DNA from: Cinclus cinclus
Taxonomy: Eukaryota; Chordata; Aves; Passeriformes; Cinclidae
Assembly: GCF_963662255.1 (NCBI RefSeq)
Contig: NC_085067.1
Coordinates: 6,618,148-6,682,147, forward strand
Direction of reading: 5' to 3'
Length of the DNA stretch: 64,000 bases
Below are positions 38,901 to 49,884 of this stretch, piece after piece. The position numbers and the translations under genes are program-made. Numbering within the stretch: position 1 is the stretch's first letter; every line of letters begins with the position of its first letter. Below the pieces are notes generated by a model that saw only the letters and a list, made by a program, of their open reading frames with translations, was not told where the DNA came from and ran no database searches.

Positions 38901-39548
38901 GTTGAGAAATTTGGTGCCTCAGTTCATTTGCCTGGAGTTTAAAACTGTGGCCTCTGCTTTCATTGACTTTTGAGACAGGTGAAGTTGATAAAGTGAACAA
39001 TATAAAAAGTGCAGCAGACCATTAAAAAGCAGGGAAGATGATGAGAAGAGATTGTGGCCAAGATTAAAAGACAGGATTTCATTTAGATGTTTTCCTTACG
39101 CCAAGACTTCCTCTTTATTGCCTTTTTTTTTCCGTCATGTGGAGTTGCACTGAAAAAGCTGCAACCTGAATCTCCAACACTCCTGTATTTTATCACACTC
39201 AGTGATGCACATCCCTGTGAAAAGCACGTGAAATATTTTTGTGGTTAAATGTTACCTGTCTTGGTGGAAGCAGAAGGCTCACATACAGAGCTTGTAGGAA
39301 TGAATAATTTCCTAACTTGCAGTCTCTGCAGCTCCCCCTTGTCTGGAGCTGTTCTCATCCTGAACCCAGCCAGGGCCTGTCCCTGAAGTCACTTGAAACC
39401 TGGGCTGGAGGATTCGTGCCACAACACTGCACTGGTGTCCTGTGGCAGCACTTCTGTGCTGGCTCTGTGCTCTCTGGCTGCAGCTCCTCCTGCTCGAGCT
39501 CCTCTGAGGCTCTGTGAGGTTTCATATTTGATTTTGGAGGTCTGGACA
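35996..39548. other. Non-coding stretch, nothing specific seen
   Basis: Open frames up to 129 codons near 36.2-36.6 kb overlap one another in three plus-strand frames and show no domain. No repeat family recognised. Confidence 0.5.
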
Positions 39549-39740
39549 ATCCCGCTGCTTGGATCTCCTAAGTTAAACAGGGCCAGACCTGGTTACTTCT
39601 TGGATGGAGTGACCTCCAAGGAAAACACAGGTGTTGACCTGCAGGAAGTGTGATGGTGATTTGGGAGGTGGCTGAGTTCCCTCCCTCAGGATTGAACTGG
39701 TCTCTCCAGGGCCAGAAAGTGTAGTACTGGCAGAGATGAC
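39549..39740 (+). mobile_element. 5S-rRNA-derived SINE relic (SINE3/AmnSINE-like)
   Basis: The first about 90 bp copy the 3' two thirds of a 5S rRNA gene. 'ctcctaagttaaacagggcc' corresponds to 'ctcggaagctaagcagggtc' (box A region), 'agacctggttacttcttgga' to 'gggcctggttagtacttgga', and 'tggagtgacctccaagg' and 'cacaggtgttg' to the C box and 3' end. The following 'gcaggaagtgtgatggtgat', 'ttgggaggtggctgagttcc' and 'ctccctcaggattgaactgg' is the non-5S body, similar to what follows the 5S head in sauropsid 5S-SINEs. The 5' end of the 5S part is missing. It is not a functional 5S gene: box A and the 3' end are mutated and no T-run terminator follows. AmnSINE1 is the likely relative, but the exact family is uncertain. 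Confidence 0.82.
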
Positions 39741-41200
39741 AACTTCCAGAGGTCAGGGCAGGAGGGCAAACCAATGTCTGTTTATTTTCTTTGCAAGGCC
39801 ATGAGGAAAAGTTCCTGCCCTTGAAATGAGGCACCTCTGGTGTGATTAAAGAAGTCAACAAAACTCTGCTTCTTTAAAACTGGGAAATCACCTTTTTAAA
39901 AGATTACACCTACAGGATTCCAGGAGGTCAGAAAACATCCTTAGGCTACAGATTCTTAATTTCTCTCCTCCACTCTGGCCATGTAGTCACATTTCCTGCC
40001 CACAGGATCAGTCTGTGCAGTGCTAAAACTGCAAAATGGATGGGACAGCTTCTACCTGCCTTCCTCACACTGCAGATCCAGGCACTGTTCCCCACTACGT
40101 GGAAGGAGAACAACTACTGAAACGTTTTTCATCCCAACCAGGATTAAAGCAATTGCTTCCTGTGCATGGCCAACTGTTTCAAGTGTCACTTAGAAGAGGT
40201 GTAGGAGCAATCAGGTCCATTGGAGATCAGATACAATCTGTGGCTTGTCTTAGATTTTAACGTAACAGGTTAACTTGGAATGAAATACTGATTTCTGTTT
40301 TATCAAAATCAGTTTGCTTTTTCATCATTTTAGGTCAAACTTACTTTTTGCTTCACACTTTTTCTAAGTGCCCAAGTAGTAGTGGATGAGAGTCCTGTAA
40401 CATAAATCTTTCAACCTCTTTGGACTCTTTCCTGAGTATTACACCTGGCTCAAAACTTCAGCTCTTTAAATGAGAAAAGATGCTGTGGTTCCTCTCACTA
40501 AAGCTGGACACTGATCTCATTAACATCAGGTTTACTCCTGTGAAATACTTTTCTCCAATCAGCACACTGTTGCAATGATGTGCCTTAAGGTGAAATCTAT
40601 CTTTAGAGCAGATATTTTTCTTCATGAAGGAGAACTTTTTGCTGATTTCCTCCCTTGCACAGTCTATTGATCATTAATTTATTACATCTTTCTGTGGGAC
40701 AGTGCTGAATGCCTGCTGGATTATAAGGTATTGAAGCACTGTTCATTACTGATTTATTGAAGCCTGTAGAGGGAACAGAACAAAACAGTGCTAAGCATGT
40801 TTGAAACCGAAGTCAAATGAATGTAAAGCATATGCTCAATGTAAGTGCCTCTTTAAATGTTGTCCCAGCAGAAGGATGGATTTTGTATCCTTAAGGGTTT
40901 TGCCTTAAATCATAGGGGTCAAAATTCAGAGTTTGTTTCACTGAATCAGGCAGCTTAATAGAAATGAGCTATTTCTGATCTCCCACTGCTGGCACTTCCC
41001 TTGCAGACAGGTGCTTGGGTGCTCCATCTCATCTGCTGCTTCTCTTGGTTAGTGCTGCAGTTCTTCGTGTACATTTTTGCCAGTTGCAGCTGGAATTGCC
41101 ACTTCCTATTTGAGAGGAGCTGGAGGGAGCAAGTACAGTTTCTAGATTTTGTGTGGGTTTAGGCATCTTCATGACAGCTTTACTGAGCTTGCTTGTGTTA
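39741..41200. other. Non-coding stretch, nothing specific seen
   Basis: AT-rich, no recognised repeat, gene or RNA. Confidence 0.5.
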
Positions 41201-41610
41201 TGCTCTTCCTGGCATTTCCTCCTTTTGAAGTCATTAAAACCAATTTCATATTTATAAATAAAGTGTCCTAATGCATCTAATAGATGATGAGGTCTGGCTG
41301 CTGCATGCTTTTCTTTTTAATGTTTACGCCAGGTGCCTCTTGCTTTCAAGGAGCCAAGCAATGAATAAATTTAACAGATATTTCTTTTAATTAGCCCCCA
41401 AAGAGCTGGCAATGAAAAACACTATCAGAAACATTCTAGTGCTTTAGAAAATATAAGACTTCTTCACAAAGCCTCTACACAGAATTACAGAACAGCAATA
41501 AAATCATCACTTGCATGCAGAAATAGATTGTTTACACAGGGATCTCTTATGAACTGGCATTTATTATGATTAACTTCTAATCACACAAACGTTTCTACAC
41601 ACGCATCTGA
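41201..41610. other. AT-rich possible conserved non-coding element
   Basis: Repeat-free, with multiple homeodomain-type cores ('ttaattagcc' near 41387, 'gattaacttctaatc' near 41568) and no open frame of note. Conservation cannot be judged here. Confidence 0.25.
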
Positions 41611-41944
41611 GCAGAGCCACTGAAATCAGTGGGACAGGTCTGCTGCCTGACATTAGGTACAGACATTAAAGTTTGTAGGATTAGAGCTCCATTTGTGTGT
41701 ATCTCTAAGATACACACAAATCTTTGCCTTCCCTCAGAAGGGGGAAGGAAAATTTATGTTCCAGATTGGTGTAATTACTGTAGGACATACAATATTGGCA
41801 AACTAGATTCTCTGAATGTCTGCAACATTTCAAAGTAGTTTAAGATAGAGGCTAAAGGCTGACAGTTTCTTATTCTGACTTACATTCTGCCCCCTCTGCT
41901 TTTGATTCTGCATTCAGAGCTGCCATAAGAATGTCAGCACTGCA

Positions 41945-42125
41945 ATAAATATGCATTTATGTAGCACCTTTTCTTTTTTAAGTTTTATAAACATTTTACA
42001 GACAACCCTTTATATTCACAGATCTTAAAGTATTTTAAAATCTCTGTTAGTATTGTTTTCCTCCTTTTACTGAGGGAGCAATGGATGTGTTTCCAGGGGA
42101 GTGACTGACCCAGGAGCCAGTGCTT
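41945..42125 (-). repeat. MIR-like SINE relic, antisense
   Basis: On the plus strand the copy runs 'tttatgtagcaccttttctt', 'ttataaacattttacagaca', 'gtattgttttcctcctttta', 'ctgagggagcaatggat' and 'gggagtgactgacccagg', the complement order of a MIR-type SINE (tail, 'cctcagtttcc', 'caagtcactt' equivalents). Diverged. Confidence 0.6.
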
Positions 42126-45018
42126 TCAAATTAGCTAAATTAGAATAGTCCTACAAAAATTTTCTCTAAAAGGTTTCAAGTGGATCTGAGGGAAAACATA
42201 AACTTTTTATTTCCATCTTGCAGTGAACTGGTATAGTCAGGATTACACAGGGCTAGTAAATTCCACATGTGACAAGGATCAGCCCAGAATATTCCTATCA
42301 ACCAGACACACAGTAATTGTGTCTACCCTATGGTTGGGATATTTGGAAGAAAATCCAAGAATCCTGGCTCCAAAGTTGTTTGTTGTAGGTAGATCATGGG
42401 GTTGAGGGATGTGGAAACTCTGCACTGACTCTCTCCCACACGTCAGTTTTACACACGGCTTTGGGGGAGACTGGATTTTCATCCTGGAGTCCATTTTTTT
42501 GTGTCTGGTTTATCTGGGTTGCAGTTGAATTGTCCCCAGGATGTCCAGATGATAGAGCTGACTACGTGCCTCCCAAAATATCCTCAAAACCTGGAGTACT
42601 GGGCAGGGGAGAGCAAGGACCTGCACATGGATGTGCAGGAACCAGCCTGCTGTGCTGCAGCAGAGCCTGTCCCTTGTCCCTTGGGCTGATGCCCTGCTCT
42701 CAGGTGGCACATCCCAGGATCCACAGTCCTTCATTAAGGAGTCACAATCCCCAGCCAATGGAGTGTACAGGGTCACCCCATTGTATTGATCTGATCCCCA
42801 AAACAACCGGTTGGGGGAAAATCCTCCCTCGTCTCCCCCAGCCACATGGAAACTCCTTCATTAGAGACCATTATAAAGCTACAGAAATATTCTCTTCCAG
42901 CAACATATTCCCCATAATATTGTTATGGGAAGTGCCTTAAAAGTGGCAATCAGTTCTTCTTTGAAGTCATTAACGAGCAAAAACAAGTGCAGGAGTCGGT
43001 GTGAGAGGGCTGGAAACAGGAGAAGATTTAAAGTGTATCTCTTACACGTGCTCCAGCAGAGAGGAGGGAAGAGATCCAATTGCTTTCTTACCCTTGGAAT
43101 TTCTCTGTTGGTTTTAATAGTCTGATACCCTAATGACAAACTCCACACACACTCTGGGGTATGTTCTCAGCTTAATCCATGGGGATACATGTCTGTAATA
43201 CTCATTAACGTCAAGGAGCGTTAGGAGGGACATAAATCTTTGCTCACTAAGATGTGAATCTAGACTCTGATGTTCACCATACAGCATCAGCTGCTGACTG
43301 AAGAATAAGAGGAATTCCAGCACCTAGAAAGTCTCCTTGAGAGTTCCTAGACTAAACAATCAATCCAGCCAAAAAAAATCAGGGATGAAATTTCTACTCC
43401 ACACTTTTGGTTCAAAACACCAGCTGTGAAAGAGAGTGATGCATATCCAAGGGGCAGGCTCCGGCTCACACAGGAAGTCCATAAAATCTCTGTGAATCCC
43501 CAGCCAGCTAGACAAGCTCTCTAGTTCCACCAGAAACCCTGAAAAATAGATAAGCAGTGCATTTCTTAGTTAATTGTTAGTGCCATACAGCCCAGCAAAG
43601 TATCACACTATGCACATACATAAAGAGGAATTTTGATGCCAAGAAATTAGAGCTACTCTATATAACAGACTTCTGATTTGTGATTTCTTTGGCACCAAGC
43701 CTAACACAAAATCACTGTGATTCCCAACTACAAATATTTTTGGAACCACCAGACTTGGTCCCATGTGTATGCTAAATGAAATGAATGTTCAAAATCCATA
43801 ATAAAACTCCAGAGAGGAGACTCTGATTAGAATATTAACATTAATCTTAGGAAGTCACTAGGAACCATTCAAGCTATAATAATAAATTGCAGTAAAGAAG
43901 GAATATAAGGGGTTTTTTTTTGCTGTCTGTTCAGTAAGCAGGTGTTACTGTGAAGACTCTAATCTACACAGCACAGAAGTGAAGTGGCTGCCCTTAAATT
44001 TTCCAGTTGCGCAAAATAAATAAATGACATTACTTTAATATGTACAACAATCCCTCTTATAGGAGCTTAAGTGTAGCTCAGGGACTGGTGCAGATACTGA
44101 GATAACGTAGTGCAGCTCCCCAGGATAAGACTGGAAAGTTTTCATAAGCAATCCTTGTCTCAACAGCTCCAGAGGCAGAGCAGGAGCCTGAGTTCACTCT
44201 GTGTTTGTGGTGAGAACCATCCCCAGGACACTTGCTGGTGACAGAGTCCCTGGAATTCACCCTGGGAAGTCACAGATGTAAGCACATGATGCTGTCACGC
44301 TACTCCAGCAAAGGGCTGAGCTGTGCTGTTCTGACTTGCTACCTGTACTGAACTTTGATGTAATTTGGATCCAGGCTGAAGTGCTTAAATTTAAATCTCT
44401 GAAATGTTCCTTAGCAGCAGTGGTTTGATTTTCAAAATGAACAGTCAATTCCAAAAGCAGCTTCCTTCAACCTGCAGCAGTTAATCAGGACTTATCAGCT
44501 CTGTCACCCAGGCGATATGTATATAAATGTTCAGTGTTAAACATTTGTGTCTAGAAGCTTTCACCACCATCTCTAACATGGCAATAAAACTGAGGTTCTC
44601 AGGGTACAGTCTTGGCTTGCAAAATTCAGGAATAAGAATGATCAGGAGGTGGACCAAACCAAACCATACCAAACCTTTGATTTGAATTTTTTTATGTTTT
44701 GGTGTTTTGAAATTTAAGTGGTGACAGAAAAAGTTACTCATTATCATTAGAAAATTGGACTCAAGTGGGACTAGCACATGACTCATTGTATTTTCACAAA
44801 TAGGTGAGAAATGAGGTTTACAGGAATTTCCTAATTCAGTAAAGTGCTGCTTTCCAGTTCAGGCACTGGCTCCCGGCGGCAAACATATTTCTTTTGTTCT
44901 GCAGAAGTAATTTTTTACACCTGGCTATTTTGTGGTGTTCACTGTATTTCTGATGCAACTTAGATTCCAGGAAGTCTGGGAGCTCCCAAAGCTAAGTCTG
45001 CTCTGCAGGATCTGTAGC
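42126..45018. other. Non-coding stretch, nothing specific seen
   Basis: Open frames up to 159 codons near 42.46-42.94 kb are matched by an opposing frame and carry no domain. No repeats recognised. Confidence 0.5.
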
Positions 45019-45019
45019 T

Positions 45020-45036
45020 CAGCAGCAGCAGCAGCA
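45020..45036 (+). repeat. Short (CAG)n microsatellite
   Basis: About five and a half CAG/AGC units, too short to be notable; next to it lies 'ctctgcaggatctgtagctc'. Confidence 0.8.
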
Positions 45037-48000
45037 AGGAGTTGGAATCTAATCCATGCTGAACTGGATCATTGATTGAATGTTTTGGGATTCACTCAGA
45101 GCTTGTCAGGAAACAAACTCCAATCCGGAAATGCAAAGCAGAAAGACTCCTCAAGGAACTTTTTTGATCACACATTATCAAGCAATTCACAAAGAACTGA
45201 CCAAACTCTGGCTTTAGTGTATTTGTGTGTCCCTGAGAAGAGTTTTCTGTGTGCAGCCTCACAGAGAAGCAAAATTGTCCTTCCAGGTATGACACTGCTC
45301 TATTAATAGTCTATGAAGTACTAGGAGCAAATGAAAGACACTTCAGATGACTCTTGAAAAATGAATCAGTATCTGCTCTGAAATTGGACCCCAAGTATGG
45401 AATAGGATGTGTCTGAGAGATTATTTTGGGGCCATATGGTTTCTTACTCTGCTCCACACTCCTTTTCAGGAAGTTAACCAGTCCCAGCACCCTGTACTCA
45501 CTGGAGAAGGATATGGGCATCTCCTGGGAGCAGACTTTGTTGGGCTGTTAGGAATTTTGTTTTCTCCTAACAGACAACTGTTCTGCTAATGCCTCCTGAC
45601 CTGTCTTTGTGGAAAACACTTGTGCAGGGAGAAGCCCTTGTGCACCAATTCTTGTCTTCATCCTTCAAATAAGTTGCTGGCTTTTCTCTTCACCACTCTG
45701 CTTTTATCTCCTGTCTGTCCTGTCTGACACATCTCTCCTGCTGGCTGCTGGTGGGACAAGCCTGTGATTTGTTCCAAGCAAACACATGTGCACAGTTTCC
45801 ACCATTGTGTGGTCTCCTGTTCTGAACTTACCTGTGGGTGTTTACTTTGGTGCCATGACCTGGTATTTTGTAGCTCTGTATCTTTTTTTCTCCTTCCTTG
45901 ATATTTTGTTCCCCTCAGCCACCATAACTCTTCGTCAGAAGCTGCTGCATTTCTGCTTTGATCATATAGAACTCACTGTATAGCCTCGGGTAACACAGTG
46001 TTGCTTAATACAGATGAAATAGCTACAAACCCTCTTAGAAGTGGGGTTTAAAAAGGGATACCAGTGAAATCAGATCCCTCTAGCTGGACAGCAGTCTGAT
46101 AGCAGAACAAGGGCTGTGGTGGTATTTGGCAGCCAGACAGTCTTTATTGTTATTAGATGAAACAAAGCTTGTGATCTTTAGTCCTTGACCTTCACTGCAG
46201 CAGCACACTCTTAATCAGACCTTAATTTAACACCTAACATGGGCACAGAAAGGCCCAGCCATGGGCTGCTGGTTTAATTACAAATAGCTGATATCATCCA
46301 AACCGATTTAACCTCATTGCTGTGTGCTAGGCACGGGATGGGAATCGCCCTTCAGACACAGCACAAACCAGCTCCCAACAGAAACAAACAGCAATGGCCT
46401 GCTCAAAGTTTTGTCTGTTCGCTTAAAAAAGAAATAATTACTCCACTGGATACTTTGCAGGTGATATTACAACCTTTTCAGGGAGAGCTGGAATCAGCAT
46501 GATTTACTAAATCTGTTTGCCCTTTATGCTTTCACTCTGGTATTTTAGGTATTTCTAATATTTAAAGATCATGCCTCCTACTGATGGGATTCTCCCATGC
46601 ACATTCATGGGATCTGTTGCTGTGTAGTAGCATCTGTGTAGCTGGGTAAGAAGAAATATTTATGTGTTTCATGATAAGATTTTCACATTTTGCTGCTTCT
46701 TTGTGCTCAGTTCTTCACAAACTGACACAATATTTATTTTTGACATTTAAATCTGAACAGTCATATTTTTACATGTTTTGACACAAAATTTAGTCTCTTT
46801 CTGAGTTAGTCTGGAAATCTGAAAACATCCAAAGTCTTCCTTCAGAAACAGGATTGTTTTGATTAATCAATTTTCACTCAATTTTTTTTTTCACCAAAAC
46901 CCCCATCAGCAAGCCAAATGCACAACAAACATTGTAAATAATCTGCAGCTTTTTAGCAAAATCCCAAATTTTCCATTAAGTCCCATTTAAATATACAAAG
47001 ATTGTTGCAAGCATCACAGGTTTGCTTGAAAGAGATTGCCTTGAGTTCGCAAGAAGTGGAAGGCTACCTCTGGCAGAGCATCTTAACAAAAATACTAATG
47101 AATAAAAATTATATAAAATATTAATGAGCATCAAGGGCTTGGTCTCTGGGATGTAGAAGACAGAGGTTCCACTGCTGGTGTTCGTCACTGGCTTGCTGAA
47201 ACTTAACTTGAATCATGTTGCTTCATTCTACTGATGAACTCTGATGGCCCTTAATGAGGTTGGGCAAGAAATTAACAGTCTGTGTGGTCTGTCATACCTG
47301 TCTGCAAGAGGTCACATCCCCTGTGGCAGGGCTGGCAGAACAGGACAGGTGCCAGCACATTGGCCACCCGTGTCCCCATGGTGCCTGCATTGCTGCTGGA
47401 GCTGGATCTGCACTGGGACACTGGGCAGGAGCAGGCAGCCCCTGGGGTATGCACATTGTACCTGTGGAAAGGTGAGTGTGGATTGCCTGACTCACTCACT
47501 CTCAGCAGGAAGCTTCTTACTTCCACTCTGAACAGACATGAAGGACTCCTCAACATGTAAGAATCAAGCCCCAAGATTTCAGGATGAAAGGAATTTAAAA
47601 TCAAAATGAGCCCAAAACCTCCAAGGGAAGTTCTGAACAAAATTTCTTCTGTTGCAGACAAAACCAGGACCTTGCCCATGGAAATGCTTTTGAGCTTTAA
47701 AGGCCAGATCACTGAACATCTTCTCTGGAGCTGTCAGGGGCTGTTTGAATGCAAGTTCCAGCTGGACTGGTGAGTACGTGTTGATCCCCACCAGCTTTGG
47801 AAGGGGACAGGCCTTTGTGTGTTCAATTCTCACTTTGGTTTCTACATGGTGACTGCTGTGTAGTCATGTTCTGGTTCACTTTGCACAAACTTTCCATTGT
47901 AGCCCCCTTACACTGACTGAGCTTTGACTGAGACAAAAGAAGGACTTGTAGTGTCAGAGCCATGGTGGGGCAAGGTTTAATCTCCAGCTGATGTTGTACT

Positions 48001-48845
48001 TACCCAAAATCAATATGAACAGCAGGTTGTCACAGGAACTGGAAAGAGAATCTCTATGACAGGCTTATGCTTTTTTAAAAACTATTGCAGTTTATCTTGT
48101 GCAGCTCTTTTGTATATGTAATTCAGGGTCTGCTGAAATGTTCCCAGGCCTGGCTGGAGGATCAGCGTTGCTTTAAAACCTGAATAAACAGTTACACGCC
48201 CTGGTAGCTTCAGATCCAGTAGCCAGAACAAATGACATTTTGCATGAATTCTTCCAAGTGAATTGCTCTGTGACCACTGTAGGCTTTTGAGTTTTTGACT
48301 CACGATATAGAACACTGGTAAAGCTTTTCTTGAAGAGCTCTGAAATGCCCTTCTTTCAGCACCCTGATTGTTTCCCCAGTCAGTGCAGTTAGCTGGGAGC
48401 CCTGTATGGTTTCACTACCCTTGTGAGTTATGTTTTGACTTGGGGTTTGGACTTTCTTGTGTTTGAATGTTTTTCCAGGGCTCCCTGTGACCTCGTGCGA
48501 GGGCAATCGCTGTGTTGATTTGCAGGAATGTAGATGGGCCTGCAGAAATGTCAGGGTCTCCCATTAAGATGTTTCTTTCACCTCAGCAGGGGGACTGGGT
48601 TACTGGAGTGTTGGTACTGCGATGCCCTGCAGTCAGTAACCCAGCACGAGAGCACAATTGCCCTGATGTATTCCAGCAGCATGGTGTTAATGTGCCACTG
48701 CTTCTCGGGATTTCAGCACCAAGGCATCACTTCTGTGCATTACAATAACACGGGCAAGTGGGCTTCTGCTTTAGGAAAACAGCGTCGGTCCCTGCAGCCC
48801 TGTTGGGCACTGAAGTAGAAGGACACAATCAGCACTTTTCCCATT
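45037..48845. other. Non-coding stretch; repeat-free AT-rich part at 46.2-46.5 kb
   Basis: No gene recognised. The interval 46190-46500 has the texture of a non-coding conserved element (TTTAATTAC, AACAAACAG and similar cores). Frames up to 146 codons near 47.3-47.7 kb overlap on both strands and have no domain. Confidence 0.45.
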
Positions 48846-49668
48846 GTGCTTGGAGCAGGACCAGCTCTCAGAGTCCTGGATGCAGGACAGGCTCTCAGAG
48901 TCCTGGATGCAGGACACACTCTCAGAGTCCTGGATGCAGGACAGGCTGTCAGAGTCCTGGGTGCAGGACAGGCTCTCACAGTCCTGGATGCAGGACAGGC
49001 TCTCACAGTCCTGGATGCAGGACCAGCTCTCAGAGTCCTGGATGCAGGACACACTCTCACAGTCCTGGATGCAGGACAGGCTCTCACAGTCCTGGATGCA
49101 GGACACACTCTCACAGTCCTGGATGCAGGACAGGCTCTCACAGTCCTGGATGCAGGACCAGCTCTCAGAGTCCTGGATGCAGGACCGGCTCTCAGAGTCC
49201 TGGGTGCAGGACACACTCTCACAGTCCTGGGTGCAGGACAGGCTCTCACAGTCCTGGGTGCAGGACCAGCTCTCAGAGTCCTGGATGCAGGACCGGCTCT
49301 CAGAGTCCTGGATGCAGGACACACTCTCACAGTCCTGGGTTCAGGACACACTCTCACAGTCCTGGATGCAGGACACACTCTCACAGTCCTGGATGCAGGA
49401 CAGGCTCTCAGAGTCCTGGGTGCAGGACACACTCTCACAGTCCTGGGTGCAGGACAGGCTCTCACAGTCCTGGGTGCAGGACACACTCTCACAGTCCTGG
49501 ATGCAGGACAGGCTCTCAGAGTCCTGGGTGCAGGACACACTCTCACAGTCCTGGATGCAGGACACACTCTCAGAGTCCTGGGTGCAGGACACACTCTCAC
49601 AGTCCTGGGTTCAGGACACACTCTCACAGTCCTGGATGCAGGACAGGCTCTCAGAGTCCTGCAGAGCC
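48846..49668 (+). repeat. 27-bp minisatellite, 29 complete units with hairpin core
   Basis: Twenty-nine contiguous 27-bp units run from 48873 to 49655 without a single insertion or deletion. A degenerate unit precedes them (48846-48872, four differences in its first nine bases) and a truncated one follows (from 49656, 'gtcctgcagagcc'). Each unit is GTCCTG, a 4-base loop, CAGGAC, then an 11-base linker of type 'aggctctcaga'. The first 16 bases form a perfect 6-bp inverted repeat. Variation is limited to unit positions 8 and 10 (loop: GATG in 18 units, GGTG in 9, GGTT in 2), 17-19 (agg 11, aca 13, cag 3, cgg 2), 22 (one unit) and 26 (g or c). Because the period is a multiple of three and no stop arises, all six frames are open (up to 356 codons on plus, 295 on minus). 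I regard these frames as artefacts: no frame has sensible flanks or a known domain. Confidence 0.98.
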
Positions 49669-49828
49669 TTTTTCATCTTTTCACTCTGAGGACTGGATCC
49701 CAGCTCAGTGGAAGTCAGCAGCACACTTCCATTGCTCTGGGATTCTTCTGCAAGAAGCTGGGTCAGTGCTGCATTTCCCACTTTCACAGTGCCTAAACAT
49801 TTGCAATTACATTCCCAGAGTGCAGTAA
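49669..49828. other. Unique spacer after the 27-bp minisatellite
   Basis: About 160 bp of unique sequence between the end of the minisatellite and the palindromic element; no feature recognised. Confidence 0.6.
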
Positions 49829-49884
49829 ATGTTCTGTAAGTGCACTCACATATGTGCAGTGCAATGTGTGCACTCACAGAACAT
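49829..49884. repeat. Nested inverted repeat with 28-bp direct repeat
   Basis: Outer arms ATGTTCTGT (49829-49837) and ACAGAACAT (49876-49884) are perfect 9-bp complements. Inside, TGCACT + CACA (49841-49850) pairs with TGTG + C bulge + AGTGCA (49853-49863), a near-perfect 23-bp palindrome. 'gtgcactcaca' is also directly repeated 28 bp apart (49840 and 49868). The TGTTCT and AGAACA ends equal steroid-receptor half-sites, but in unusual spacing. Confidence 0.75.

Noticed and set aside
39549..39640. Functional 5S rRNA gene
   Set aside because: The 5' third is missing, the internal promoter boxes carry several changes and no T-run terminator follows; the downstream body is SINE-like.
48758..49828. 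Repeat protein gene of 356 codons on the plus strand
   Set aside because: The frame exists only because a 27-bp repeat without stops is open in every frame. Flanking residues resemble nothing, and no promoter or splice context is seen.
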